64,000 bases of DNA from Bacillota bacterium (GTDB lineage Bacteria > Bacillota > Clostridia > Acetivibrionales > DSM-1351): the NCBI GenBank assembly GCA_023441625.1, contig JAEZOA010000181.1, positions 1 through 64,000 of the forward strand, in the 5' to 3' direction. Within the stretch, counting starts at the first letter, position 1. The number at the start of each line of letters is the position of its first letter. Shown here piece after piece: positions 1-8,169 of the stretch. Both the position numbers and the translations under genes were made by a program. Below the pieces are notes generated by a model that was not told where the DNA came from, made no database searches, and saw only the letters and a program-made list of their open reading frames with translations.

Positions 1-45
1 GTGGTTAGAGCCTTTTTTAAACCATCAAGTGGTAGGGGGGACTAA
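1..45 (+). CDS. C-terminal tail of an upstream gene (possibly prmC)
   Basis: An open frame enters from the left edge and ends at TAA 43-45, giving 14 residues beginning VVRAFFKP. PrmC (release-factor glutamine methyltransferase) often ends in a DLAGxDRVV-like segment, and in Bacillus prmC lies a few genes before the tsaC homologue, so a PrmC tail is possible. This is inference from context; 14 residues cannot identify a family, and the frame may simply be open by chance. Confidence 0.25.
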   Translation: MVRAFFKPSSGRGD

Positions 46-174
46 CTAATCCACAGTATCTTAAAACAGCATAGCTTAACCTCTAGAAAAGGTAAAGAAA
101 AGCTATGACTATATAATACGAGGGGGACCGATCCATGCAAGTGCATTATTGGAGTTTTGTGCCAAGTGTGAAGC

Positions 175-1245
175 ATGGACATAATAATGATAACGCAAGT
201 AATTAAAATTGCTATTGATAATATCGATAAGGAAAAATTGCGGGTGGCAGCAGAGGCTTTGAAAGAAGGAAAAATAGTTGCATTTCCAACAGAAACAGTA
301 TACGGTTTAGGTGCAAATGCTTTGAATAGTGATGCAGTAGAACAGATATTTAAAGCAAAGGGGCGTCCGTCTGATAACCCACTCATAGTACATATTGCTG
401 ACAAGGAAAGGGTATATGAGCTTGTAGAGCATATACCTGAGAAAGCTGCTGTCTTAATGGACAAGCTATGGCCTGGACCAATAACTTTAGTGTTTAACAA
501 AAGCCCGATTATTCCTCAAGTAATAACAGCCGGGCTTGATACAGTTGCTGTACGTATGCCAGAACATCCAGTGGCAAGGGAACTCATAAGGATGTCGAAA
601 ATTCCTGTTGCTGCTCCAAGTGCCAATGTTTCAGGAAGACCGAGCACTACGACAGCGCAGCATGTTTTGAATGATTTAGATGGAAAAATTGATATTATAA
701 TCGATGCTGGCAGCTCACAGGTTGGTCTGGAGTCAACAGTACTAGATGTCACAGTTAATCCTCCCATGCTTCTTAGGCCAGGTGGGATTACCCCCAAACA
801 AATTGAAGATATTATTGGTCCTATAGAAATTGATAAAACAATATTGGGCAGGGTAAATACTGAGAATATTCCTAAATCTCCTGGAATGAAATATAAGCAT
901 TATGCACCTAAAGCTCATGTAATAATTGTAAAGAGTACAAATACAAATAATCAGGTTCTAAAAATATGTGATTTAGCACAGACTAATGCAATTGGAGGCA
1001 AAAAAGTTGGTATATGTGCAACCGACCAAACAATTGATAATTACCAAGGCTATGAGGCTATTTCTATGGGCGATAGGAATAAACCAGAAACCATTGCAGC
1101 GAGATTATTTTCATTGTTAAGGGAATTTGATGCCAAAGATATAGATGTTATCCTAGCTGAGTCAGTGGATGAAAATGGTGTTGGATTGGCAATAATGAAT
1201 AGAATGATAAAAGCAGCTGGCTATGACGTTATTAATATAGATTAG
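175..1245 (+). CDS. tsaC: L-threonylcarbamoyladenylate synthase, Sua5 type
   Basis: Makes threonylcarbamoyl-AMP from threonine, bicarbonate and ATP, the first step of the t6A37 modification of ANN-decoding tRNAs in the cytoplasm. The 356-residue product has the YrdC core in the N-terminal ~200 residues (TETVYGLG, the KGRPSDNPL strip, and APSANVSGRPS) followed by a linker and a C-terminal Sua5 domain, so it is the long Sua5 form rather than short TsaC. The ATG at 175 has only a weak upstream ribosome site; an in-frame ATG 12 bases later is an alternative. The next gene follows after 10 bases, so this opens a co-transcribed housekeeping run. Function is secure from motifs; only the start is uncertain. 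Confidence 0.93.
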   Translation: MDIIMITQVIKIAIDNIDKEKLRVAAEALKEGKIVAFPTETVYGLGANALNSDAVEQIFKAKGRPSDNPLIVHIADKERVYELVEHIPEKAAVLMDKLWPGPITLVFNKSPIIPQVITAGLDTVAVRMPEHPVARELIRMSKIPVAAPSANVSGRPSTTTAQHVLNDLDGKIDIIIDAGSSQVGLESTVLDVTVNPPMLLRPGGITPKQIEDIIGPIEIDKTILGRVNTENIPKSPGMKYKHYAPKAHVIIVKSTNTNNQVLKICDLAQTNAIGGKKVGICATDQTIDNYQGYEAISMGDRNKPETIAARLFSLLREFDAKDIDVILAESVDENGVGLAIMNRMIKAAGYDVINID

Positions 1246-1255
1246 GTGAGAGAAT

Positions 1256-1762
1256 ATGTCGCATAATATTAGAGATTCAAGCAAAAAAGAGACAAAAGTA
1301 GTGTTTATTTGTACAGGGAATACCTGCAGAAGCTGCATGGCGGAAGGGATTTTTAGAGCTATTAATAGTCAGAGAGAAGAAAAAGTTAGCACTCTAGCTA
1401 TATCAAGAGGTATACATGCCTATGAGGGCGACCCTGCCTCAGAGCACTCTATAAAGGCACTCCAGACACTGTGGGATATTGATATATCTCTTCATAAAGC
1501 AAAAATGTTAAATGAAAATGATGTTAAGCAGGCTGACCTTTTGCTGACAATGACAAGACAGCACAGAAATGTCCTAAGAGCTAGATATTCTGACAGGGCT
1601 GATGGTATTTTTACATTGAAGGAATTCGCATACCCAGAGCTTGATGTTAATAGTAGCTTGCTTGATATAAGTGATCCCTTTGGCATGCCATACAGAATTT
1701 ATGAAAGTTGCGCTCAAGAAATATATGAATGCATTAAAATTGTGCTAGATAAATTAAAATAA
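1256..1762 (+). CDS. ywlE: Low-molecular-weight phosphatase, YwlE-type protein-arginine phosphatase
   Basis: A 168-residue low-molecular-weight phosphatase. The P-loop is CTGNTCRS with nucleophile Cys19, Thr23 and Arg25, and the general acid is Asp140 in SDPFG near the C-terminus. In Bacillus/Geobacillus YwlE a threonine at the Thr23 position separates arginine phosphatases from tyrosine phosphatases, which usually carry Ile or Leu there (CLGNICRS-type), so removal of phosphate from protein arginine residues, opposing McsB, is likely. The ATG follows an AGGTGAGAG ribosome site. It lies 10 bases after tsaC, as in Bacillus, where the ywlC-ywlE order is similar. The N-terminal extension of about 12 residues relative to YwlE is not informative. 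Confidence 0.88.
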   Translation: MSHNIRDSSKKETKVVFICTGNTCRSCMAEGIFRAINSQREEKVSTLAISRGIHAYEGDPASEHSIKALQTLWDIDISLHKAKMLNENDVKQADLLLTMTRQHRNVLRARYSDRADGIFTLKEFAYPELDVNSSLLDISDPFGMPYRIYESCAQEIYECIKIVLDKLK

Positions 1763-1777
1763 AAGGTTTACTTTTTT

Positions 1778-1806
1778 TTGACATGTTGATATATATGCTA
1801 TAAAAT
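1778..1806 (+). promoter_or_regulatory. Sigma-A-like promoter before rpiB
   Basis: TTGACA at 1778-1783 is followed after 17 bases by TAAAAT (1801-1806); an overlapping TATAAA at 1799 carries an upstream TG, like an extended -10. It lies in the 80-base gap before rpiB, so rpiB-upp-comEB can be transcribed independently of tsaC-ywlE. Confidence 0.6.
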
Positions 1807-1844
1807 AATTAGAGATGATATTCTCTTATCTATGGAGGGGAATT

Positions 1845-2291
1845 ATGATTGCAATAGGAAGTGACCATGCAGGATATTTGCTCAAAGCAGATATAATTAA
1901 GTTTTTAAAAGAAAAGGGACTAGAAGTTAAGGATTTTGGTACAAATTCTGCTGATTCAGTTGATTATCCAGACTTTGGACAAGCTGTAGCAGAAGCTGTA
2001 AGCAGGAAAGAATGTGAAAAAGGTATTGTAATATGTGGTACTGGCATTGGAATATCAATTGCATGCAATAAAGTGCCAGGTATACGGGCTGCCCTTTGTA
2101 CAGACAGCTATATGGCCAAGATGAGCAGAATGCATAATAATGCAAACATCCTGGCAATAGGTGAGAGGGTAATAGGTCCTGGAATAGCTTTAGATATCAT
2201 TGAGACATGGCTGAACACTGAATTTTTAGGTGAAAGGCATCAGAACAGAGTTAGCAAAATTTCAAATATCGAAAAAAATTATACAAAGTGA
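1845..2291 (+). CDS. rpiB: Ribose-5-phosphate isomerase B
   Basis: Interconverts ribose 5-phosphate and ribulose 5-phosphate in the non-oxidative pentose phosphate pathway. The 148-residue product is the normal RpiB size and carries GSDHAGY at the start, the ICGTGIGISIACNK active-site loop (catalytic Cys before GTG) and RMHNNANIL. An upstream in-frame ATG at 1815 exists, but the GGAGGGG site at 1834-1840 is correctly spaced only for 1845. The end overlaps the ribosome-site region of upp. An allose-phosphate isomerase role cannot be excluded but the pentose role is standard. Confidence 0.93.
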   Translation: MIAIGSDHAGYLLKADIIKFLKEKGLEVKDFGTNSADSVDYPDFGQAVAEAVSRKECEKGIVICGTGIGISIACNKVPGIRAALCTDSYMAKMSRMHNNANILAIGERVIGPGIALDIIETWLNTEFLGERHQNRVSKISNIEKNYTK

Positions 2292-2302
2292 GGAATAAAA
2301 AA

Positions 2303-2932
2303 ATGGAAAATGTATTTATTTTTGATCACCCGCTGATTCAACACAAAATATCACTATTAAGAGACAAAAATACAAATACAAAGGAATTTAGAGAACTGGT
2401 TTCTGAAATAGCAATGCTTATGGGTTACGAAGTTACTAGAAACATGCCTTTAAAAGAAGTTGAAATAGAAACTCCAGTGGGTATCGCAAAGACAAATGTA
2501 ATTTCAGGTAAAAAATTAGGGATAGTACCAATCCTCAGAGCTGGGTTAGGTATGGTTGATGGAATGCTTAGTCTTCTTCCTATGGCGAAGGTTGGACATA
2601 TAGGATTATATAGAGATCCAGAGACATTAGAACCTGTTGAATATTACTGCAAGCTTCCAGTAGATGTTGAGGAGAGAGAAATAGTTGTTCTTGATCCTAT
2701 GCTTGCAACAGGTGGGTCAGCTTCAGCTGCTATCCAGTTTATAAAGAACAGAGGAGTAATAAATATAAAATTAATGTGTTTAATTGCAGCAAAATCAGGT
2801 ATTGAGAGAATACGCAAGGATCACCCTGATGTTGAGATATACTGTGCAGCAGTGGATGAAACGCTAAATGACCACGCTTATATTGTACCTGGTCTAGGAG
2901 ATGCTGGAGACAGATTGTTTGGAACAAAGTAA
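2303..2932 (+). CDS. upp: Uracil phosphoribosyltransferase
   Basis: Salvages uracil to UMP using PRPP in the cytoplasm. The 209-residue product matches the usual Upp length and carries the PRPP-binding loop VVLDPMLATGGSA and the C-terminal uracil-binding region YIVPGLGDAGDRLFGT. An upstream GTG at 2288 overlaps the rpiB stop, but GAGG at 2290-2293 is placed to serve ATG 2303. Followed after ~50 bases by comEB, so two pyrimidine-salvage enzymes sit together. Confidence 0.95.
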   Translation: MENVFIFDHPLIQHKISLLRDKNTNTKEFRELVSEIAMLMGYEVTRNMPLKEVEIETPVGIAKTNVISGKKLGIVPILRAGLGMVDGMLSLLPMAKVGHIGLYRDPETLEPVEYYCKLPVDVEEREIVVLDPMLATGGSASAAIQFIKNRGVINIKLMCLIAAKSGIERIRKDHPDVEIYCAAVDETLNDHAYIVPGLGDAGDRLFGTK

Positions 2933-2981
2933 GGAATTTGGAGATTGTAATTAACGAGTAGTATGTATATGGGGGAACGTG

Positions 2982-3419
2982 ATGAGGCCATCTTGGGATG
3001 AGTATTTCATGCAAATTGTTGAATTAATAAAGACTAGATCTACTTGCCTAAGGAGGCAGGTTGGTGCAATTATAGTTAAGGACAAGAGAATTCTTGCTAC
3101 TGGTTATAATGGCTCTCCTGTGGGCTGTAAGCATTGCTCAGAAGTGGGCTGTTTAAGAGAAAAGCTAAATGTTCCGTCTGGACAGAGGCATGAGCTTTGC
3201 AGAGCAATTCATGCAGAGCAAAATGCAATTGTGCAGGCAGCATATAGTGGAACAAGTGTAAATGGTGCTACCCTTTATGTAACGACTCAGCCTTGTGTAC
3301 TTTGCGCCAAATTAGCTATTAATGCAGGTATAACCAGAATTGTTTTTAATGGGGAATATCCTGATGAATTATCAATGACTCTGCTTCAAGAAGCAGATAT
3401 AGAAGTTATAAAATTTTAG
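2982..3419 (+). CDS. comEB: dCMP deaminase, ComEB type
   Basis: Converts dCMP to dUMP, the precursor for dTMP synthesis. The 145-residue product has the zinc site HAE (His77, Glu79) and PCVLC (Cys105, Cys108), with Glu79 as the proton shuttle. Extra Cys/His residues at about 49-57 and 70-73 resemble the second zinc site seen in this family. GGGGG at 2971-2975 is well spaced for ATG 2982 and too close for the in-frame GTG at 2979. It ends the run just before a terminator. Despite the ComEB name, nothing here shows a role in competence. Confidence 0.9.
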   Translation: MRPSWDEYFMQIVELIKTRSTCLRRQVGAIIVKDKRILATGYNGSPVGCKHCSEVGCLREKLNVPSGQRHELCRAIHAEQNAIVQAAYSGTSVNGATLYVTTQPCVLCAKLAINAGITRIVFNGEYPDELSMTLLQEADIEVIKF

Positions 3420-3436
3420 AACAATAGAATTAAATC

Positions 3437-3464
3437 AGAGGGAGATAACACCTCCCTCTATTTT
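3437..3464 (+). terminator. Rho-independent terminator after comEB
   Basis: Perfect 8-bp stem AGAGGGAG / CTCCCTCT (3437-3444 with 3452-3459), 7-base loop, then ATTTT. It closes the tsaC-to-comEB run. Confidence 0.8.
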
Positions 3465-3535
3465 GATGTTCGGGCAGTTTGTAAGATATAAAAAATAAAG
3501 TGTAATACTTTTCAAGAATGAGTAGGTGTGAAAAA

Positions 3536-5824
3536 ATGGCTAGTGTATATGAATATTTTATTTCTTTTATACTCGCGTTTATTGTTGCATTTTCTGCAAC
3601 TCCTATAGTTAAAAGCCTTGCATTTAGGGTAGGGGCTGTAGATATTCCAAAGGATAACCGTAGAATGCATAAACAACCAATTGCGAGATTGGGTGGATTA
3701 GCAATAATTGTTGGATTTTTCATATCAATGATGTTCAGTGTTATCAGCTCGAATCTATTCCATATGGGAACTTCAATTAATTTTGATAATAGATTTATTG
3801 GAATGGTGGTTGGAGGCTTAATAATTGTCGTAGTAGGTGTGATTGATGACATAAAAGCACTAAGTGCAAAACTTAAGTTTCCAATTCAAATAATTGCAGC
3901 ACTAATTGTCGCTATGAGTGGTACTAGGATTGAATTTATTACAAATCCGTTTTCGGTTGTTGGACGGTCTGATTTGCAATCTTGGAGTTCGTATTTATTA
4001 ACTATACTTTGGATAGTAGGTATAACAAATGCAATAAATTTTATTGACGGATTAGACGGTCTTGCAGCAGGTGTATCTTCAATAGCATTAATGTCGCTTT
4101 TCTTTGTTTCTATAATGAGGCCTGATTTGGATATAGCAACAGCTGTGTTGGCTGCGATGCTGGCTGGTGCAACCTTGGGGTTTCTCCCATATAACTTCAA
4201 TCCAGCAAAGATATTTATGGGAGATACAGGCTCGACATTTTTAGGCTTTATGCTAGCAACCATTTCAATACAGGGAACCTACAAGCAATATACTGCAATA
4301 GCAGTAGCGGTACCACTGCTGGTACTAGCATTACCATTGTTTGATACGATTTTTGCTATACTACGCAGAATCACTAGTGGCAAGTCACCTATGGAAGCTG
4401 ACAGGGGACATATACACCATAGGCTTATTGATATGGGACTTACCCAGAAGCAGTCTGTTGCAGTTATATATATAGCCAGCGCGGCTTTAGGATTATGTGC
4501 AGTTGTGCTGGATTACAAGGGTCCGATTAGTGCGATAATATTAGTTGTTGCAGTTGCTATCTTTGTTATTGGCGGCTCAATGTATATGAGTGAAATGAAT
4601 AGTGCTAATAAAAGAAGGGAGAGTCATGGCTTGCAAAATCCGTGCAGAATGGCTTTAATTGGAGGAAGAAAATTGGATAAATTGAAGGTAATGACAATAT
4701 TCGGCACTAGACCAGATGCTGTAAAAATGGCTCCACTGGTTAAAGAGCTGGAAAAGTGTGAGGTTATTGATTCTGTGGTTTGCGTAACAGGTCAGCATAG
4801 AGAGATGCTTGATCAGGTGCTTAAGATATTTGAGATTACACCAGAACACGACTTAAACATAATGAAAAGCAGGCAGACCTTAACAGGAATTACTACAAGA
4901 GCACTTGAGGGCTTAGATGAAGTACTAGAGACAGAAAAGCCGGATATAGTACTGGTTCATGGAGATACAACTACATGTTTTGTTGGAAGCCTTGCGGCAT
5001 TTTACAAGCAGATTGCAGTTGGACATGTGGAAGCAGGACTTAGAACCTTTGATAAGTATTCACCATATCCTGAGGAGATGAATAGAAAGCTGACTGGTTC
5101 TATGGCTGATATACATTTGTCCCCTACCGAGACAAATAAGTTAAATCTTAAAAAAGAAGGAATTGACGAAGATGCTATATACGTAACAGGTAATACTGTC
5201 AACGATGCATTAAAGACGACAGTAAAGGATAATTATGTCTTTGATTGTGAGATTCTTAGAGGCATTGATTATGAAAATAAAAGGATTATAGCAGTTACAG
5301 CCCATAGAAGAGAAAACTTAGGAGAGCCCCTTCGTAATATATGCCGTGCTTTGAAAACATTAGTTAATAATTATGAAGATGTTGAGATAGTATATGCGGT
5401 ACACCTTAATCCGGTGGTTCAAGAAACTGCACGTGAAATTTTAGGAGAGCAAGATAGAGTTCACTTGATACCGCCATTAGATGTTCAGGATATGCACAAT
5501 TTAATGGCGAGGTCGTATATGATAATGACTGACTCTGGTGGAATTCAGGAGGAGGCTCCAACACTTGGGAAGCCTGTACTAGTACTTAGAAAGGAAACTG
5601 AAAGACCAGAGGCTGTTAAGGCTGGAACAGTAAGACTTGCAGGAACCGAAGAACAAGAAATTGTTGAGCATGCTACAAAGCTATTAGAGGATAAAGAGGA
5701 TTATGAAATAATGGCAAGGGCAGTAAATCCGTATGGTGATGGCCACGCTTCAGAAAGAATAGTTCATGCGCTGTTGTTCCACTTTGGATTGACAGATGAG
5801 AAGCCGGAAGAATTTACGGTGTAA
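3536..5824 (+). CDS. tagO-mnaA: Fused undecaprenyl-P GlcNAc-1-P transferase and UDP-GlcNAc 2-epimerase
   Basis: One uninterrupted frame of 762 residues holds two enzymes that are normally separate. Residues 1-379 are a TagO/WecA-type membrane transferase that loads GlcNAc-1-phosphate on undecaprenyl phosphate: about ten membrane segments, DDIKAL, NFIDGLDGLAAG, MGDTGS and HIHHRL. Residues 380-762 are a full UDP-GlcNAc 2-epimerase making UDP-ManNAc: GTRPDAVKMAPLV, HGDTTT, VEAGLRT, TAHRREN, DSGGIQEEAP and TERPE. AGGTG at 3524-3528 selects ATG 3536 over the in-frame ATG 3518. At the junction a GGAGGAAG (4661-4668) stands five bases from an in-frame TTG (4673), so separate MnaA may also be made. 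Both activities serve secondary wall-polymer synthesis, the anchor for SLH proteins. Confidence 0.88.
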   Translation: MASVYEYFISFILAFIVAFSATPIVKSLAFRVGAVDIPKDNRRMHKQPIARLGGLAIIVGFFISMMFSVISSNLFHMGTSINFDNRFIGMVVGGLIIVVVGVIDDIKALSAKLKFPIQIIAALIVAMSGTRIEFITNPFSVVGRSDLQSWSSYLLTILWIVGITNAINFIDGLDGLAAGVSSIALMSLFFVSIMRPDLDIATAVLAAMLAGATLGFLPYNFNPAKIFMGDTGSTFLGFMLATISIQGTYKQYTAIAVAVPLLVLALPLFDTIFAILRRITSGKSPMEADRGHIHHRLIDMGLTQKQSVAVIYIASAALGLCAVVLDYKGPISAIILVVAVAIFVIGGSMYMSEMNSANKRRESHGLQNPCRMALIGGRKLDKLKVMTIFGTRPDAVKMAPLVKELEKCEVIDSVVCVTGQHREMLDQVLKIFEITPEHDLNIMKSRQTLTGITTRALEGLDEVLETEKPDIVLVHGDTTTCFVGSLAAFYKQIAVGHVEAGLRTFDKYSPYPEEMNRKLTGSMADIHLSPTETNKLNLKKEGIDEDAIYVTGNTVNDALKTTVKDNYVFDCEILRGIDYENKRIIAVTAHRRENLGEPLRNICRALKTLVNNYEDVEIVYAVHLNPVVQETAREILGEQDRVHLIPPLDVQDMHNLMARSYMIMTDSGGIQEEAPTLGKPVLVLRKETERPEAVKAGTVRLAGTEEQEIVEHATKLLEDKEDYEIMARAVNPYGDGHASERIVHALLFHFGLTDEKPEEFTV
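4661..4675 (+). promoter_or_regulatory. Internal ribosome site and TTG start for the epimerase half
   Basis: GGAGG at 4661-4665 with an in-frame TTG at 4673-4675. Initiation here would give a 383-residue epimerase, the usual free MnaA length. The site looks like the relic of an ordinary two-gene arrangement in which the tagO stop codon was lost. Confidence 0.6.
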
Positions 5825-5843
5825 TTCATCAATGCTATGTGAA

Positions 5844-5877
5844 AAGGGGGTTGTAACGAAAGTTACAATCCCCTTAA
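5844..5877. terminator. Bidirectional terminator between mnaA and motB
   Basis: A 14-bp stem (5844-5857 with 5862-5875, one G-T pair) around a GAAA tetraloop, in the gap between convergent genes. The arm ends AAGGGG/CCCCTT are followed by short A/T runs on both sides, so it can serve both strands. Confidence 0.8.
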
Positions 5878-5901
5878 TATTAACTATTTATCAGTTTGTC
5901 T

Positions 5902-6675
5902 TTATTTTGCTTGGTCAGCGACATCTGCACTTGCTTCACCCTTACTGGAAGCTTCTCTTAAAATAACAATATCAACTCTTCTATTTTTGGCTCTATTTTC
6001 ATCTGAGTCATTTTTTACTAATGGCATAGTATCACCATAAGCAATAGCCGATATTAATGTAGGGTCTACCCCAGATTTTTCTACTAACAGCCTTAATACA
6101 TTTACTGCTCTGCTAAATGATAATTCCCAGTTTGATGGGAACTTAGGACTATTTATTGGTATATTGTCAGTGTGTCCTTCGACACGGATATGCTTATCTG
6201 GGATTTTACTCAATATGTCTTTTCCAATTTTAAGTACTTTATCTATTGATTCTTTTTCCAGCTCAGCAGATCCAGGCTTAAAGATAAGGCTGGCATCAAT
6301 AGACATAACAATACCTCGCTCAGTCATTTTTACACTTACATCTCCACCAAGGCCCTCAGATTTCACCATATCAGAAATTTCATTTCCTAAGCCTACAATT
6401 TGTTGTTCTTCAATCGTTGAAGGTATTACAGGCGATGGCATAGTTGCAGGAAAGTTTATAAGGGAGTTTCCTGACGCGCCTCCTTGAACTATGGAAGGTG
6501 TAGAGCCATTACCAAAGGCGGCACCTAAGGACTGAGAAAGCTGTTGAAACTTTTGCGTATCTACCTGACTATATGCGAATAGAATAATAAAAAGGATAAG
6601 TAATAAATTCATCAAGTCAGCATATGTCAAAAGGTAACGTTCTAGGGTATCTTTTACTACCTTTTCTTTTGCCAT
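5902..6675 (-). CDS. motB: Flagellar motor stator protein MotB
   Basis: Stator subunit that couples ion flow to flagellar rotation and anchors to peptidoglycan. The 257-residue product has one N-terminal membrane helix carrying the ion-binding aspartate (Asp20 in TYADLM), a linker, then an OmpA/MotB peptidoglycan-binding domain (EGHTDNIP, followed by NWELSFSRA) at about residues 130-240. ATG 6675 lies two bases after the motA stop, so translation is probably coupled. Whether it uses protons or sodium cannot be decided here. It is convergent with tagO-mnaA. Confidence 0.93.
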   Translation of the reverse strand: MAKEKVVKDTLERYLLTYADLMNLLLILFIILFAYSQVDTQKFQQLSQSLGAAFGNGSTPSIVQGGASGNSLINFPATMPSPVIPSTIEEQQIVGLGNEISDMVKSEGLGGDVSVKMTERGIVMSIDASLIFKPGSAELEKESIDKVLKIGKDILSKIPDKHIRVEGHTDNIPINSPKFPSNWELSFSRAVNVLRLLVEKSGVDPTLISAIAYGDTMPLVKNDSDENRAKNRRVDIVILREASSKGEASADVADQAK

Positions 6676-6677
6676 CC

Positions 6678-7487
6678 CTATGCCTCAACCCCTTCTTCAG
6701 TAGTAGCTGCTTTATTCTTTCCGCCATTTAATTTTTCCATTAGATTAAGATTTAATTTTTCCTTAATAATTCTTGGGTTCTCACCAGCTTGTATAGATAG
6801 TAGACCTTCTATTATTATCTCATTAATCATAGTATCACGTGAGGCTTTTACTTTTATCTTATTTCCAAATGGAATCCATAAAAGGTTCGCAAAGGAAATA
6901 CCATACAGGGTTGCGAGGAATGCACCTGCGATTTTAGGTCCAAGGGCTAATGGATCACTAAGGTCCTTTAGAATATTTAACATACCCATAACGGTACCAC
7001 AAACACCCATTGCAGGGAAGGTACCACCCATTGATTCAAATATCTTTGCTGAAGACTCGTATATCTCTTCTTGCAGTTCGGTTTCTCTTGCGAGGATATC
7101 TTTGATAACCTCAGTTTCAATACCATCAACCACCAACGCCAAACCTTTTTTAATCAATTCGTTTTTATTTGTCTGGGCATCTTGTTCTAGACTGAGTAAG
7201 CCATCCTTTCTAGCTTTTTCTGATAGATCTGCTAACTCATTAATTATATCTATTTCATTATACTTCTTTTGAGTAAATAGCATACCCATTGTAGAAAATA
7301 GCTTCTTAAACTCGGAAAGGGGAAAAGCAACAAGAGTTGCTCCAAAACCACCTCCAAATACAATGAGAAACGCTGCTAACTGTAATAGTCCTCCTAGTGA
7401 GGCAAAATTCCAGTGCCCTTCTTCTAAAAAGCCTGCTATAACTCCACCAAAACCCACAATTAAACCAATTATGGTTGTAATATCCAT
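6678..7487 (-). CDS. motA: Flagellar motor stator protein MotA
   Basis: Membrane partner of MotB. The 269-residue product has four membrane segments: two near the N-terminus (beginning MDITTIIGLIVGF), a large cytoplasmic loop, and two C-terminal ones containing TFPAMGVCGTVMGML and GPKIAGAFLATLYG, the conserved prolines region of MotA. AGGAGTGG just upstream chooses ATG 7487; a start 15 codons earlier lacks a ribosome site. It is the first gene of a two-gene motAB operon, divergent from the ATP synthase operon. Confidence 0.93.
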   Translation of the reverse strand: MDITTIIGLIVGFGGVIAGFLEEGHWNFASLGGLLQLAAFLIVFGGGFGATLVAFPLSEFKKLFSTMGMLFTQKKYNEIDIINELADLSEKARKDGLLSLEQDAQTNKNELIKKGLALVVDGIETEVIKDILARETELQEEIYESSAKIFESMGGTFPAMGVCGTVMGMLNILKDLSDPLALGPKIAGAFLATLYGISFANLLWIPFGNKIKVKASRDTMINEIIIEGLLSIQAGENPRIIKEKLNLNLMEKLNGGKNKAATTEEGVEA

Positions 7488-7605
7488 AAAATAACCACTC
7501 CTGAATGAAATTCTTTTGTACATTACTTCCAAAAATTGAAACTAAATAAATAGTATTTTTGTAACTAATCATCAAAAGGTGTAATAATAATCTAGCATTT
7601 TTCTA

Positions 7606-7614
7606 ATTATACCA
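7606..7614 (-). promoter_or_regulatory. Extended -10 promoter candidate for motAB
   Basis: On the minus strand this reads TGGTATAAT, an extended -10 (TGnTATAAT) with no clear -35, about 120 bases before the motA start. Confidence 0.35.
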
Positions 7615-7643
7615 TTGATTTAAAAAATCTTATATGTTATCAT
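7615..7643 (+). promoter_or_regulatory. Promoter candidate for the ATP synthase operon
   Basis: TTGATT at 7615-7620, 17-base spacer, TATCAT at 7638-7643, about 120 bases before atpI. Each hexamer differs from consensus in one or two positions. Confidence 0.4.
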
Positions 7644-7658
7644 GTTACTAATTTCATA

Positions 7659-7686
7659 GCTATACCATGTATAGGGACGGTATAGC
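7659..7686. other. Inverted repeat between motA and atpI
   Basis: GCTATACC (7659-7666) and GGTATAGC (7679-7686) form a perfect 8-bp stem with a 12-base loop. It would lie in the 5' leader of the atp transcript and could be an operator or a leader hairpin. Its role is unknown. Confidence 0.45.
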
Positions 7687-7706
7687 ATATAAATTAACCT
7701 AAATAG

Positions 7707-7734
7707 ATATCGTATGATTAAGCTAAAAACTTAA
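7707..7734 (-). promoter_or_regulatory. Weak sigma-D-like promoter for motAB
   Basis: On the minus strand TTAA (7734-7731), 16 bases, then TACGATAT (7714-7707). Compared with the Bacillus sigma-D consensus TAAA-N15/16-GCCGATAT it matches 3 of 4 and 6 of 8 positions. The 16-base spacing is the same as at the two stronger sites at 14941 and 28767. It is ~220 bases from motA, which is a weakness. Confidence 0.35.
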
Positions 7735-7770
7735 CAACTTTTTACGGAGAAAAGTGCAATAATATTGATT

Positions 7771-8169
7771 ATGAGTAATATTTTAAAATTTGTTGTCAAA
7801 AGAGTAATTATTTTGTATATTGTGTTGCTCATCATATGTTTCTTGAGTAATAATCAGAGAATTCCCATGATGGTAACCTTTACCGTTGGTGTACTTATGG
7901 CAGTTTTAAGATTTGGTTTACTTGAAATGATATTGGGATTTTTAGGTACTAAGCAAAGTAAGAGGCTATCTATAATAGTTGTATTAATGAGTTATGCATT
8001 TAGCTTAGCTATTGTAGGTATAACAATCGTATTGGCAATTCGAATAGGCGTGTATACATTTATAGCAGCACTAATTGGGTCACTTTCAATTATCATAATT
8101 ATTATGATAAATGCAATTACAGAGGCTTTGGGAATCACAAAAAATCAATTTGGACAGAAGGTGAAGTAA
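7771..8169 (+). CDS. atpI: ATP synthase protein I
   Basis: Small hydrophobic protein, ~132 residues with four membrane segments, at the head of the atp operon where AtpI normally lies. AtpI is thought to assist c-ring assembly or magnesium supply. No strong motif defines it, so the call rests on position, size and hydrophobicity. The start is unclear: GGAGA at 7745-7749 is 21 bases from ATG 7771 and 15 from an in-frame TTG at 7765. The stop codon overlaps the atpB start (TAATG). Confidence 0.8.
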   Translation: MSNILKFVVKRVIILYIVLLIICFLSNNQRIPMMVTFTVGVLMAVLRFGLLEMILGFLGTKQSKRLSIIVVLMSYAFSLAIVGITIVLAIRIGVYTFIAALIGSLSIIIIIMINAITEALGITKNQFGQKVK

